64,000 nucleotides of DNA from assembly GCF_011440275.1 (NCBI RefSeq), contig NZ_JAAOIV010000002.1, positions 186,001 to 250,000 of the forward strand, read 5' to 3'. Each line of letters starts with the position of its first letter. Position 1 is the stretch's first letter. The notes under the pieces were generated by a model. The model saw only the letters and a list, made by a program, of their open reading frames with translations, was not told the origin of the DNA and ran no database searches. This stretch comes from Metallococcus carri (GTDB lineage Bacteria; Actinomycetota; Actinomycetes; Actinomycetales; Dermatophilaceae). Positions 24,217 to 33,866 of this stretch are shown here, one piece after another. The position numbers and the translations under genes are program-made.

Positions 24217-25478
24217 GGGACGCGGTAGCGGACGAAGACCGGCACGGCGAGAGCGGCCGCGACGACGCCCACGATCACCAGCACGCCACCGCCCGCGGCC
24301 GCCGCGGCCGTGCCGACCATCGCTGCTCCAGCGCCGTGCACCACATCCGCGATGCGTGGGCCACCGGCGACCACCACGATGAACACACCCTGCAGTCGCC
24401 CGCGCACGTCGTCATCTGCGGCGTCCTGCAGCATCGTGGAGCGGAAGGCCGCCGAGGCCATGTCCGCCGCCCCGGCGAGCACCAGCCCGAGCAGTGCCAA
24501 CCACAACCACACGTCCGCCGCCCCACGCGCCGCGCCGACGGCGAGGCCGAAGAGCACGATCGAGGCACCCCACCCGACGATCACCACGATCACCGCCAGC
24601 CCCTGCCGCTCCACCCGCGACACCCAGCCGGAGAAGATCCCACCCAGCACCGCGCCCGCCGGGATCGCCGCGAAGAGCAGCGCGAACGCCAGGCCACCGT
24701 CGACCGGCCCACCGAAGCTCTCGTGCGCGATCTGCGGGAAGAGCGCCCGCGGCATACCGCAGACCATGGCGATGATGTCGACCAGGAAGGACATCAGCAG
24801 CACCGGATGCCCGCGCAGGTAGGCCAAGCCCTCGAGCACCGAGCGGACGCCGGCCCGCTGTCCCGGCGCGCCGGTCGGCGGCAGTGGCGGCAGGGTCACC
24901 ACCGCCCACAGCGTCGCGAAGAGCGAGACCGTGTCGATGAGATACAGCAGCGAATAGCCGAGCACCGGGATCAGCGCGCCACCCACGAGGGGACCGGCGA
25001 TTGCGCCGAACTGCATCACCGTCATGTTCAACGCGTTGGCCGCCGGCAGTTGATGCGCGGGCAGCAACCGCGGCAGCACCGCGCTGCGCGTGGGCTGGTT
25101 GATCGCGAAGAATGCCTGCTGGATGGCGAAGACCACCAGGATCAGCCAGACATTGCGCAGGTCGAGCAGCGCCTGCACGAAGAACACCGCACTCGTGGCG
25201 ATCAGCCCAATCGTGCTGACCAGCAACAGTTTTCGCCGGTCCATCACATCGGCGAGGGCGCCGCCATACAGCCCGAAGATCACCAGCGGCACCAGCCCGA
25301 AGAGACCGGTCAGGCCGACATAGGCCGAGCTGCCGGTGATCGCGTAGATCTGCGCGGGCACCGCGACGACGGTCAGCTGGGCACCGATAACGGTGATGAT
25401 GTTGGCGCTCCACAACCGCCGGAAGGCGGGGGTCTGCAGCGGCGCGGTGTCGGCGAAGAGCGAACGAAGCCTGCTCAC
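24198..25478 (-). CDS. MFS exporter (EntS-like)
   Basis: A 426-residue major facilitator with about 12 helices. The N-terminus AFRRLWSANIITVIGAQLTVVAVPAQIYAIT is split by the first helix as in EntS-type siderophore and drug exporters, and GGALADVMDRRKLLL is the loop 2-3 motif. NQPTRSAVLPRLLPAHQLPAANAL is also characteristic of this branch. It is the last gene of a five-gene run with four-base overlaps, so it may export the product of the preceding enzymes. Its final codons (AAC GTC ACT TAA) lie within a repeat-array unit. A catalytic role is excluded; substrate is unknown. Confidence 0.88.
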   Translation of the reverse strand: MSRLRSLFADTAPLQTPAFRRLWSANIITVIGAQLTVVAVPAQIYAITGSSAYVGLTGLFGLVPLVIFGLYGGALADVMDRRKLLLVSTIGLIATSAVFFVQALLDLRNVWLILVVFAIQQAFFAINQPTRSAVLPRLLPAHQLPAANALNMTVMQFGAIAGPLVGGALIPVLGYSLLYLIDTVSLFATLWAVVTLPPLPPTGAPGQRAGVRSVLEGLAYLRGHPVLLMSFLVDIIAMVCGMPRALFPQIAHESFGGPVDGGLAFALLFAAIPAGAVLGGIFSGWVSRVERQGLAVIVVIVGWGASIVLFGLAVGAARGAADVWLWLALLGLVLAGAADMASAAFRSTMLQDAADDDVRGRLQGVFIVVVAGGPRIADVVHGAGAAMVGTAAAAAGGGVLVIVGVVAAALAVPVFVRYRVPRRNVT

Positions 25479-26992
25479 CGCAGTCGCTCACCCCAGGCAA
25501 TCCCGTTGTCCCGCAATGCCTTCTTCAAGATCTTCCCGCCCGGGTTGCGCGGCAGCGGCTCGTCGCGCACGACGACATACTGCGGGATCTTGTAGTCGGC
25601 GATCCGTCCGACGAGCGCGGTCACGATCTGCGCCGGATCCAGGGGTATGCCGGACTCGGGCACCACGAGTGCCCCCACGGCCTCCCCGAGCACCTCGTTG
25701 GGGACGCCGATCACGGCGGACTCGCGCACTCCGGGCACCGCAGCGAGGGCGTTCTCGACCTCGACGCAATAGACGTTCTCACCGCCACGCACGATCATGT
25801 CCTTGGCCCGGTCGACCAGGCGCAGCGTGCCGTCCGGTGCCATCCGGGCGAGGTCGCCGGTGCGGAACCACCCGTCGCGGAAGGCGTCGGCGGTGGCCTC
25901 CGGCCGGTTCCAATAACCGAGGGTCACGCTCGGCGATCGCACCAGCAACTCCCCCACCCCGTCGGCGTCCGGGCGCTCCAGGGCCAGGTCCACCACCAAG
26001 GACGGATAGCCGACCGATCCAGCGTGGCTGTCGGCCAGATCAGGGGGCAGGGTGGCACCCAGGCCGGCCGTCTCCGTCATACCGAATCCGTTGGTGCGCA
26101 ACACTTTTGGGAAGGCCTCGCCAACACGGTGGGCCAGCTCGGGTGACATCGGCGCGCCGCCATAGCCGACGGTCATCAGGTGGGACAGGTCGGTCGTGGC
26201 AAAGTCCGGATGGGCGAGCATGAGCGCGTAGATCGCCGGGACGGCCACGAAGGAGGTCACCCGTTCCTCGGCGAGCGCGCGCAACAGGCGCGCGACATCG
26301 AAGCGCGGCAGGATCACCGCGGCGCCGCCGGCCGCGAGCACCGGGATGAGCTGGGCGTTGCAGCCGGTGACGTGGAACAGCGGCACGACGATCAGCGTGC
26401 GCGGCAGCGGCCCACCGGACGGGCGCAGCCGGGCCGCGGTCTCGCAATAGCTGAGGAAGGCCTCATGCGAGGTGAGCGCGCCCTTGGGATGCCCGGTCGT
26501 GCCGGAGGTGTAGAAGATCGCGGCCGGATCGCCGAGCGACGGGGCGGCGGCGAAGGGCTCCCCCGACGGCGCCTCCTCGTCCGGACCGAGCACGATCGCC
26601 GCGCCACTGTCGTGCAGCACGTAGTCGATCTCGTCGCGCGCGAAGCGGATGTTCACCGGCACGGCCATCGCCCCGGCGAGTTGCGCACCGAAGAAGGACA
26701 CGACCCAGTCCGCACCCGCCGGATGCGTGATCGCGACGCGGTCGCCGGCGCGAATTCCCTTGTCGCGCAACCCTCCTGCGAGCGCGCTGGCCCGCTGCCA
26801 GAGCTCGCCATAGGTCAACCGCGGCCCGTCGACCTCGACGATCGCCTCCCGCTCCGGGTGCTCCTCGGCGCGGCGGCGCAGCATCGCCACCAGCGACGCG
26901 GGCAGGTTGCTGAAATGCGCCACGCCCTGCTCGTCCCGCCATACCCCCTCGGGGTCCGGCAGCGGTTTCGGCACCAGCACGAGGTCGGTCAT
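25475..26992 (-). CDS. AMP-forming acyl-CoA synthetase / adenylate-forming ligase
   Basis: A 505-residue ANL-superfamily enzyme. The P-loop IFYTSGTTGHPKGAL, the GFGMTETAGLGA motif, the GWFRTGDLARMAPDGTLRLVDRAKDMI hinge and the C-terminal lysine motif NPGGKILKKALRD are all intact, so it should activate a carboxylic acid as acyl-AMP and transfer it, probably to CoA. Substrate is not readable. It starts four bases inside the end of the transglutaminase gene and ends four bases inside the MFS gene, so all three are expected on one transcript. Confidence 0.9.
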   Translation of the reverse strand: MTDLVLVPKPLPDPEGVWRDEQGVAHFSNLPASLVAMLRRRAEEHPEREAIVEVDGPRLTYGELWQRASALAGGLRDKGIRAGDRVAITHPAGADWVVSFFGAQLAGAMAVPVNIRFARDEIDYVLHDSGAAIVLGPDEEAPSGEPFAAAPSLGDPAAIFYTSGTTGHPKGALTSHEAFLSYCETAARLRPSGGPLPRTLIVVPLFHVTGCNAQLIPVLAAGGAAVILPRFDVARLLRALAEERVTSFVAVPAIYALMLAHPDFATTDLSHLMTVGYGGAPMSPELAHRVGEAFPKVLRTNGFGMTETAGLGATLPPDLADSHAGSVGYPSLVVDLALERPDADGVGELLVRSPSVTLGYWNRPEATADAFRDGWFRTGDLARMAPDGTLRLVDRAKDMIVRGGENVYCVEVENALAAVPGVRESAVIGVPNEVLGEAVGALVVPESGIPLDPAQIVTALVGRIADYKIPQYVVVRDEPLPRNPGGKILKKALRDNGIAWGERLR

Positions 26993-27912
26993 TCGGCTCC
27001 CATCATTGCCGGCCGGTCCTTCAGCGGTATGACGTCCACGGCCACCTTGAGCTTGCTGCCGCCAGACTCGGTGAAGATCACACCCTTGAGCGGCGACACG
27101 TCACGGAAATCGCGGCCCCACGCGGTGACGATATAGCGGGAGTCGGCGAAATGGTTGTTGGTCGGGTCCAGGTCGACCCAGTCGCCACCGGGCACGGCGC
27201 AGGACACCCAGGCGTGGGTGGCATCCGAGCCGGCGAGCTTGGGCTTGCCGGGCGGCGGTGTGGTCTCGATATAACCGCTCACATAGCGCGCCGGCAGCCC
27301 GGCGGCGCGCAGCATCCCGCAGCCCAGGTGGGCGAAATCCTGGCAGACGCCCTGCTTCTCCCCCAGGATCTCGTCGAGCGTCGTGGTGGTCGAAGTCGAG
27401 CCCTTGGCGTAGGTGAAGTCGCCGTAGATCAGCCCGTAGACCCCGGCGAGCGCGTCGCCCAGGGGTCGCGCCCGCGGCAGGTGCTCGGCGGCATACGCCC
27501 GGACCGCGGGGGTGAGCGCCACCAGACGCGACGGCAGCAGGAAGCCGGTGTCGACCGCGTCCGGCCGGGCGGCGAAGGCGTCGGCGGCCGAGCCAACCGT
27601 CCACTCGTTCAGCCGGTCGAGGTCGACCCGCGGCCAGGTGATCGAGACCCGGGAGGTCTTGTCGACCGCGAGCACGGTATGCCGGGTGCGCACCTCCAGG
27701 TAGTGCGAATAGTTGCCCCAGAAGTCGGTGTGCTCGGTCAGCACGTCGGCGCCCGGCGACACCTCGATGACATTGGACAGCACCCGCTGGTAGCCGGTCG
27801 CGCGCGGCCGCAGGCAGGCGCGACTGTAGGAGGCGGTGACATAGTCCTCGTAGGTGTATTCGGTGCGATGCCGCACCTCGTAACCGCGGGTCGCGTGCAG
27901 GTCCTCGCTCAC
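26989..27912 (-). CDS. Transglutaminase-like cysteine protein
   Basis: A 307-residue protein with an N-terminal bacterial transglutaminase-like domain (YEVRHRTEYTYEDYV) and a catalytic core with Cys190 in GVCQDFAHL, His233 in THAWV and Asp248 in VDLDPTN. No signal peptide. Proteins of this family are encoded with circularly permuted ATP-grasp and alpha-E proteins in many bacteria; the literature (Iyer, Aravind and colleagues) proposed peptide synthesis or modification. The start is a GTG at 27912 overlapping the stop of the ATP-grasp gene (GTGA). Confidence 0.9.
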   Translation of the reverse strand: MSEDLHATRGYEVRHRTEYTYEDYVTASYSRACLRPRATGYQRVLSNVIEVSPGADVLTEHTDFWGNYSHYLEVRTRHTVLAVDKTSRVSITWPRVDLDRLNEWTVGSAADAFAARPDAVDTGFLLPSRLVALTPAVRAYAAEHLPRARPLGDALAGVYGLIYGDFTYAKGSTSTTTTLDEILGEKQGVCQDFAHLGCGMLRAAGLPARYVSGYIETTPPPGKPKLAGSDATHAWVSCAVPGGDWVDLDPTNNHFADSRYIVTAWGRDFRDVSPLKGVIFTESGGSKLKVAVDVIPLKDRPAMMGAE

Positions 27913-30455
27913 TCGACTTCTCCGTATTCCCAGGCGGTGGCGCTGAACCCGTGCTGTGGCGCCTTGCGCACGAAGAACACGCCGGTGAGCGCGTCGGATA
28001 GCTCCCGCCAATCGGTGTTCCAGCCGGCCAGAGCCTCGGCGAGCCGGGCGCGTCCCTCGCCGGACAGCTCGTCGTGGTCGGCGTCGGCCACACTCTGGCG
28101 CAGCCCGGCCGCCACCTGCACCAGCTCCGGGTGGCCGAGGTCGGCCAGATCGGACTCCACCCGCTCGGCCTGGAAGCCCACCGAGCGTGGGTTGCTCGGG
28201 TCGCGCACGACGAGCTCGAGCAGCAATTGGAAGGGCGTCAAGGTGTCGTGCCGGGCGCCGAGCCGACGGCGGAAGGTGATCACGCTGTCCAGAGTGCGCA
28301 GCACCGCCTCGATGATCTGACCCTCCGCGACCGGCGAGCGCTCGTCCAGCACGGTCGCCCGCAGCAGCGCGGTGACCTGCTGGGCCCGCTCGACCCGCCG
28401 GCCCAGGTCGAGGAAGGACCAGACCGCGTCGCGGACAGTGTTCTCCGCGCACAGCCCGGCGAACGCGACCAGCGACTCCAGCACCTGGCGCAGCGTGCTC
28501 GAGAGCGGCTCGTCGTCCTCGTCGGCGGCGATCGCGTTGTCGAGCCGGGCGAGCACCAGCCAGGTGTCCGGTGACAACAGCTCACGCACCGCGTGGGCCG
28601 CGCGCACGCTCTGGCGCACCGACGCCGCGACGCTGCCCTCGAGGCTCTCGTCGGTGAGCACCCGGCGCAGGTCGTCGGCCGGGTGATCGCTGGCCGTCGC
28701 CGGTATGCCGGTGATGGTGAGCAGCGCCTGGTGCAGCGTGTGCATCGCGACCTGGCCGGGGGATGCGGCGCGCCCGAAGTGATCGGCCACCAGGTCGTCC
28801 ACGGTCATCAGCAGGCGAGCGGTGGACTCGGCGCGTTCGGCATACCGGCCGAGCCAGAACAGATCGTCGGCGACGCGCGGCGATAACCCGAGGGTCTCGC
28901 CGGCGATGCCGGGCAGGTGGGCCTGCACGGGGTGCAGGTCGATCGCACCGCCGACCTCGGGCTCGGGCGCGGCGACCCAGATGTCCTTGGCGATGCCGCC
29001 GAGCGCGTTGGACACCACCAGGCTGTCCGCGTCGACCGACACCCGGCCCAGGCCGCCCGGCATGATCCGGTAGTCCTCACCGCTCGCGACCCCGAAGGCG
29101 CGCAGCACCAGCCGTCGCGGCTCCAGGCCGTGGCTGCCGATCACCGGGGTGGTCGACATCGGCAGCGGCTCCTGCACGACGAACCGCCACGGCTCGGCCT
29201 CGATCCGGGCCCGCAGGTCGGCCAGTTCACCCGACGAGAGCGTCCACCCGAACCGGGTCGGCTCGCTCGCCTCCCGGCTGATCGGCTTGATCACGCATTC
29301 GGCGAGCCGGTCCAGGTCGGCCCGTTCAGCCCCGGTCGCGCCGCACCACCAGGTGCGGGCCACGGGCAGCGTCATCGGTTCGCCGAGCAGCATCCCGCAG
29401 GCGTCGTCGAGATAGGGCAGCAGGCCCGGGTTCTCCAGCACGCCGGTGCCGAGCGGGTTCACGACGCTCACGAGTCCGCGGCGGGTCGCCTCCACCAGAC
29501 CGGGTATTCCGAGCCGTGAGTCACCGCGCAGATCGAGCGGATCCGACCACGCCGCGTCGACGCGACGCAACACCACATCGACCTGCTCGGGCCGCCCGGT
29601 CGTGCGCCGCCAGACCTTGCCGTCACGCATCGACAGGTCCTCGGCCTGCACGAGCGGCAGACCGGTGAGCGAGGCGACGAAGGCCTGGTCGAAGGCGGTC
29701 TCACTGTCCGGTCCGGGTGAGAGCAGCACGACATTCGGCGCATCGGTGCCCGGTGGTGCGGCTGCGTCCAGGGCGTCGCGGACCAGCCCGAAGAAGCCGC
29801 GCAGGCGCGCCAGTGGCGCCTCGCGATAGAGGCGCGGCATCGTCCGGGCGACGATCCGGCGGTCGGCCATCGCATAGCCTGCACCCGATGGCGCCTGGTC
29901 ACGGTCGTTGAGCACCGTCCAGGTGCCGTCCGCGGCGCGGGCCAGGTCGACCGCGGTCAACACGAGTTGGCGCGGTCCCGCCGTGCGGATGCCGTCGACC
30001 ACCTGCAGGAAGCCGTCATGGCCGAGCACCACCGCCGGCGGCACGACGCCTTCGGCGAGCAACCGCCGAGCGCCATACAGGTCGGTGAGGATCGCGTCCA
30101 TCAGCCGGGCGCGCTGCGCCAGTCCCTCGCGCAGCCCCGACCACTCCTGCGCCGAGATGACCACCGGGAGCGGATCGAGGTTCCACCGGCCGCCGCCGGC
30201 CGCGGTGGTGCCATAGGTCAGGCCGTCGTCGCGGACATGGCGGCGCACCGCGGCGCGCCGGGTCAGCAGACCTCCGGCACCCAAGGCGTCGATGGCGCCG
30301 CGCACCGTCTCGGCGAGTTCGAACGGCGGCGTGCCACCGGTGGGCCCGGCCAATTCGTCGGCCACCGGCGCCGGCGGGCCGTCGACCTGCTCGAGCAAGG
30401 CGAGGCGGGCGGCATACCGCTCCCAGACCGCGGACTCGGCCGGCTCGGCGGTCAT
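27909..30455 (-). CDS. Fused circularly permuted type 2 ATP-grasp and alpha-E domain protein
   Basis: An 848-residue fusion. About residues 1-500 form a circularly permuted ATP-grasp ligase: DGLTYGTTAAGGGRWNLDP split by the early motif, FLQVVDGIRTAGPRQLVL, NPLGTGVLENPGLLPYLDDAC and FVVQEPLPMSTTP. From about residue 525 (LSPRVADDLFWLGRYAERAES) to the end is an alpha-E helical domain. In many genomes the two parts are separate genes. The ATP-grasp part should form an amide or peptide bond; the alpha-E part is of unknown role. Its ATG overlaps the upstream gene by four bases. Confidence 0.9.
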   Translation of the reverse strand: MTAEPAESAVWERYAARLALLEQVDGPPAPVADELAGPTGGTPPFELAETVRGAIDALGAGGLLTRRAAVRRHVRDDGLTYGTTAAGGGRWNLDPLPVVISAQEWSGLREGLAQRARLMDAILTDLYGARRLLAEGVVPPAVVLGHDGFLQVVDGIRTAGPRQLVLTAVDLARAADGTWTVLNDRDQAPSGAGYAMADRRIVARTMPRLYREAPLARLRGFFGLVRDALDAAAPPGTDAPNVVLLSPGPDSETAFDQAFVASLTGLPLVQAEDLSMRDGKVWRRTTGRPEQVDVVLRRVDAAWSDPLDLRGDSRLGIPGLVEATRRGLVSVVNPLGTGVLENPGLLPYLDDACGMLLGEPMTLPVARTWWCGATGAERADLDRLAECVIKPISREASEPTRFGWTLSSGELADLRARIEAEPWRFVVQEPLPMSTTPVIGSHGLEPRRLVLRAFGVASGEDYRIMPGGLGRVSVDADSLVVSNALGGIAKDIWVAAPEPEVGGAIDLHPVQAHLPGIAGETLGLSPRVADDLFWLGRYAERAESTARLLMTVDDLVADHFGRAASPGQVAMHTLHQALLTITGIPATASDHPADDLRRVLTDESLEGSVAASVRQSVRAAHAVRELLSPDTWLVLARLDNAIAADEDDEPLSSTLRQVLESLVAFAGLCAENTVRDAVWSFLDLGRRVERAQQVTALLRATVLDERSPVAEGQIIEAVLRTLDSVITFRRRLGARHDTLTPFQLLLELVVRDPSNPRSVGFQAERVESDLADLGHPELVQVAAGLRQSVADADHDELSGEGRARLAEALAGWNTDWRELSDALTGVFFVRKAPQHGFSATAWEYGEVE

Positions 30456-33400
30456 GACTCCTCCTGGGCCGTCGACGGTATGCCGGGTGAGAAGCGGCGC
30501 AGGTCGAGGGTCGTGGGCTGCTCACCACTTCCGTGCCGCACCCGCGCTTCGGTCGCCGGCCAGCCCGAGGTGTCGATGCGGCCGGTGCTGTGCCCGATCG
30601 GTTCGAACCGCCCGGCGCGCCGCGACTCGGCCTCGGCGGCGTTGACCGGATAGCGGTCGTAGGCACGGCCGCCGGGGTGCACCACGTGATAGGTGAACCC
30701 GCCGAGCGAGCGTTCGTTCCAGCGGTCGACGAGGTCGAAGACCAGCGGCGAGTGCACGCCGATCGTCGGGTGCAGCGCCGACGGCGGCGCCCACGCGCGA
30801 TAGCGCACTCCCCCGACGTGGGTGTCCGGCGCGCTGCCGGTCCCCGGCGAGCGGCCGCCCCATCCGCTGCCGCTGACCGGCACCAACGGCACCGGTATGC
30901 CGTTGCAGGTCACCACATGCCGGCCCTCGACGAGCCCGGTGGCGGCCAGCTGCACCTTCTCCACCGAGGAGTCGACATAGCGCGCGGTGCCGGACTGGCT
31001 CACTTCTTCGCCGAGGACATGCCAGGGCTCCACCGCCTGCCGCAGCTCCAGGTGCACCCCGGCGACATCGGTCTCACCGAGCCGCGGGAACCGGAACTCC
31101 AAGAAGGGGTCCAGCCAGGTCGGGTCGAAGGGGTGCTGGGGGCCGAGGTAGTCGGTGAGGTCGCTCGCGACTTCACGCAGGTCGGCCGCGACGAAGGCGG
31201 GCAACAGGAATCGGTCGTGCAGCCGCGAACCCCAGCGCACGAGCGGCCCGGCATACGGCCGGTCCCAGAAGCGCGCGACCAGTGCCCGCACCAGCAGGGC
31301 CTGCACGAGCGACATCTGCGGATGCGGCGGCATCTCGAAGCCGCGCATCTCCAGCAGTCCGAGCCGGCCGCGCTCGGTGCCGGGGGCGTAGAGCTTGTCG
31401 ATGCAGAACTCGCTGCGGTGGGTGTTGCCGGTGATATCGGTCAGCAGGTGTCGCAGCAGCCGGTCGACCAGCCACGGGCGCACCTCTCCCTCCGCGCTGA
31501 CGCGCTCGAGCTCGGCGAAGGCGATCTCGAGTTCGTAGAGCGTCTCGTGGCGGCCCTCGTCCACCCGCGGCGACTGGCTGGTCGGGCCGATGAACCGCCC
31601 GGAGAACAGATAGGACAGCCCCGGGTGGTGCTGCCAGTAGGTGATCAGGCTGCGCAGCAGGTCGGGCCGGCGCAGCAGCGGTGAGTCGGCCGCGGTCGGC
31701 CCGCCGAGGGTGATGTGGTTGCCGCCGCCGGTGCCGGTGTGGGTGCCGTCCAAGTCGAACTTCTCGGTGGTCAGCCGCGACTGCCGGGCGTCCTCGAAGA
31801 GCGTGGTGGTGAGCGTCTCGAGTTCGCCCCAGGTCGAGGTCGGCTGCACGTTGACCTCGATCACGCCCGGGTCGGGAGTGACGGTGAGCGTGCGCAGGCG
31901 CGGGTCGCCCGGGGGCGGATAACCCTCGAGCACCACCGGTATGCCGACGGCTGCCGCTGCGCTCTCGACCGCGCCGATCAGGGCGACCGCGTCGTCGAGT
32001 TCGGCCAGGGGCGGCAGGAAGACAAAGAGGTGACCCTCGCGCTCCTCGACGGTCAGCGCAGTGCGTGGAGCCTCGTCGATATCCACCTCCTGAGCCGGCG
32101 GAACCTCTTGTGCCGCAACGGGTTCGGCCGCCGGCAGGGGACCGCGGGCCGCGAACGGCGATGCCTCCGGCTGGTCCGGCCCCTCGGTCCAGGAGATCGA
32201 ACCGAGCGGCAGCCGCAAACCCATCGGCGAGGTGCCCGGGGTCAGGAAGAGGTGCGCACGGCGGGTGCGCCAGCGGGTGGTCCCCCATCCGTCACCGTCG
32301 GGAGCGACGAAGACCGGCACGACCCAGCCGGTGGGCAGGCCGGGCTGCTCGTCGAGGGCGGTCACCCGGTCGGCCCGCGGATCGGTCGGGTCGACGTCGT
32401 CGCCCGGCCGCTCGCCCGCCGGTTGCCGCAACTCACCGAGCCACGCGTTCACCCGGTCCTCGTAGGCCGGCTGCGGGACGTCGGCCGGTATGCCGAGCCG
32501 GCTGGCGATCTCGTGGGTCAGTCGCCGGACTGTCTCGGCCGCGGCGACCGACCCCGGCTCGAGGCGCGGCTCGCCCCACGGATCGTCCAGCAGGTCCGGG
32601 TCGCGCCACAACGGCGCGTCGTCGGTGCGCCACAGCAAGGCGATCTGCCAGCGAGGCAAGGGCTCACCGGGATACCACTTGCCCTGGCCGTGGTGGACCA
32701 GACCCTTCGGGGCCCACCGGGGGCGCAGTCGGGCCGCCAGCTCGCGGGCCCGCTCGCGCTTGTCCTCACCGTCGGCCGCGGTCTCCCATTGCGGGGTCGC
32801 GGTGTCGTCGACCGAGACGAAGGTCGGCTCACCACCCATGGTGAGGCGCACGTCGCCGTCGGCGAGCAACCGATCGACATGCTGCCCGACCGACTGCACC
32901 CGCTGCCACTGGTCCTCGGTGTACGGCTTGGTCACCCGCGGGTCCTCGAAGATCCGGGTGACGGAGTTCTCGAAGGCGAAGCTCACCTCCACCGGGGCGG
33001 TCGCACCGGTGATCGGCGCCGCGCTGGAGGGATGCGGGGTGGCGCACAACGGGATGTGACCTTCACCGGCGAACAGCCCCGAGGTGGCGTCCAGCCCGAG
33101 CCAGCCGGCGCCCGGCACGTAGACCTCGGCCCAGGCGTGCAGGTCGGTGAAATCGGCGCTTGGCCCATTCGGCCCGTCCAGCGATTCCTGGTCGGCGGTG
33201 AGCTGCACCAGATAGCCGGACACGAAGCGGGCCGCCAGCCCGCGCTGCCGCAGAGCCGACACGAGCAGCCAGGCGCTGTCGCGGCACGAACCGATCGCCG
33301 AGTCCAGCGACTCCTGCGGTGTCTGCACCCCCGGCTGCATCCGCACCGTGTAGCCCACCGCGTCGTGCACCGCCCGGTTGGCCGCGACCAGCCAGTCGAC

Positions 33401-33853
33401 GATCCGCATCGGCGTGGCCGGCACCGGGATGTGCTCGTCCACCCAGGCCCGCACCCGCTCGCTCGGGCCGCTGCCCTCCGCGCCGTCGTCCACCGGGCGC
33501 AGATAGGGCTCCAGGTCGGCCCGCAACTCCGGCGGATAGCTGAAGGGGAAGGTCTCGGCATACTCCTCGACGAAGAAGTCGAAGGGGTTGATGACCGTCA
33601 TGTCCGCGACCAGGTCGACGCAGATGTCGAGCTCGCTGACCCGCTCGGGGAAGACCAGTCGGGCGAGATAGTTGCCGAAGGCGTCCTGCTGCCAGTTGAT
33701 GAAGTGATCGGCCGGCGACACCGTCAGCGAGTACGCCTGGATCGGCGTGCGGCTGTGCGGCGCCGGTCGCAGCCGGACCACATGGGGATGGACGGTGACC
33801 GGTTCGGCGAACCGATAGGTCGTTCGGTGATGAAGCGCTACCCGGATCGTCAC
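30452..33853 (-). CDS. DUF2126 transglutaminase-like protein (1133 aa)
   Basis: A large cytosolic protein with an N-terminal transglutaminase domain: Cys190 in GSCRDSAWLL, His239 in LHAWAEV and Asp255 in LGLDATSG form the expected triad. A long DUF2126 region follows from about residue 330 (GGEPTFVSVDD, GKWYPGEPLPRWQ, GGNHITLGG, SEFCIDKLYAPGTERGRLGLLE, LGEEVSQSGTARYVDSS). First gene of the overlapping five-gene operon. The GTG at 33853 lies seven bases after TAGGGT. Its substrate is unknown; family members travel with ATP-grasp ligases as here. Confidence 0.9.
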   Translation of the reverse strand: MTIRVALHHRTTYRFAEPVTVHPHVVRLRPAPHSRTPIQAYSLTVSPADHFINWQQDAFGNYLARLVFPERVSELDICVDLVADMTVINPFDFFVEEYAETFPFSYPPELRADLEPYLRPVDDGAEGSGPSERVRAWVDEHIPVPATPMRIVDWLVAANRAVHDAVGYTVRMQPGVQTPQESLDSAIGSCRDSAWLLVSALRQRGLAARFVSGYLVQLTADQESLDGPNGPSADFTDLHAWAEVYVPGAGWLGLDATSGLFAGEGHIPLCATPHPSSAAPITGATAPVEVSFAFENSVTRIFEDPRVTKPYTEDQWQRVQSVGQHVDRLLADGDVRLTMGGEPTFVSVDDTATPQWETAADGEDKRERARELAARLRPRWAPKGLVHHGQGKWYPGEPLPRWQIALLWRTDDAPLWRDPDLLDDPWGEPRLEPGSVAAAETVRRLTHEIASRLGIPADVPQPAYEDRVNAWLGELRQPAGERPGDDVDPTDPRADRVTALDEQPGLPTGWVVPVFVAPDGDGWGTTRWRTRRAHLFLTPGTSPMGLRLPLGSISWTEGPDQPEASPFAARGPLPAAEPVAAQEVPPAQEVDIDEAPRTALTVEEREGHLFVFLPPLAELDDAVALIGAVESAAAAVGIPVVLEGYPPPGDPRLRTLTVTPDPGVIEVNVQPTSTWGELETLTTTLFEDARQSRLTTEKFDLDGTHTGTGGGNHITLGGPTAADSPLLRRPDLLRSLITYWQHHPGLSYLFSGRFIGPTSQSPRVDEGRHETLYELEIAFAELERVSAEGEVRPWLVDRLLRHLLTDITGNTHRSEFCIDKLYAPGTERGRLGLLEMRGFEMPPHPQMSLVQALLVRALVARFWDRPYAGPLVRWGSRLHDRFLLPAFVAADLREVASDLTDYLGPQHPFDPTWLDPFLEFRFPRLGETDVAGVHLELRQAVEPWHVLGEEVSQSGTARYVDSSVEKVQLAATGLVEGRHVVTCNGIPVPLVPVSGSGWGGRSPGTGSAPDTHVGGVRYRAWAPPSALHPTIGVHSPLVFDLVDRWNERSLGGFTYHVVHPGGRAYDRYPVNAAEAESRRAGRFEPIGHSTGRIDTSGWPATEARVRHGSGEQPTTLDLRRFSPGIPSTAQEES

Positions 33854-33860
33854 CCGCCCA

Positions 33861-33866
33861 ACCCTA
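33861..33866 (-). promoter_or_regulatory. Candidate -10 box of the five-gene operon, overlapping the dinB stop
   Basis: TAGGGT on the minus strand ends seven bases before the GTG of the DUF2126 gene. Its first three bases are the dinB stop codon TAG (33866-33864). No clear -35 element is seen. Confidence 0.5.

Noticed and set aside
24042-25595. Plus-strand protein with SRRTGDVSRGTGD repeats
   Set aside because: It reads through the array and then opposite to the MFS gene; it is a shadow of the repeats and of the real minus-strand gene.
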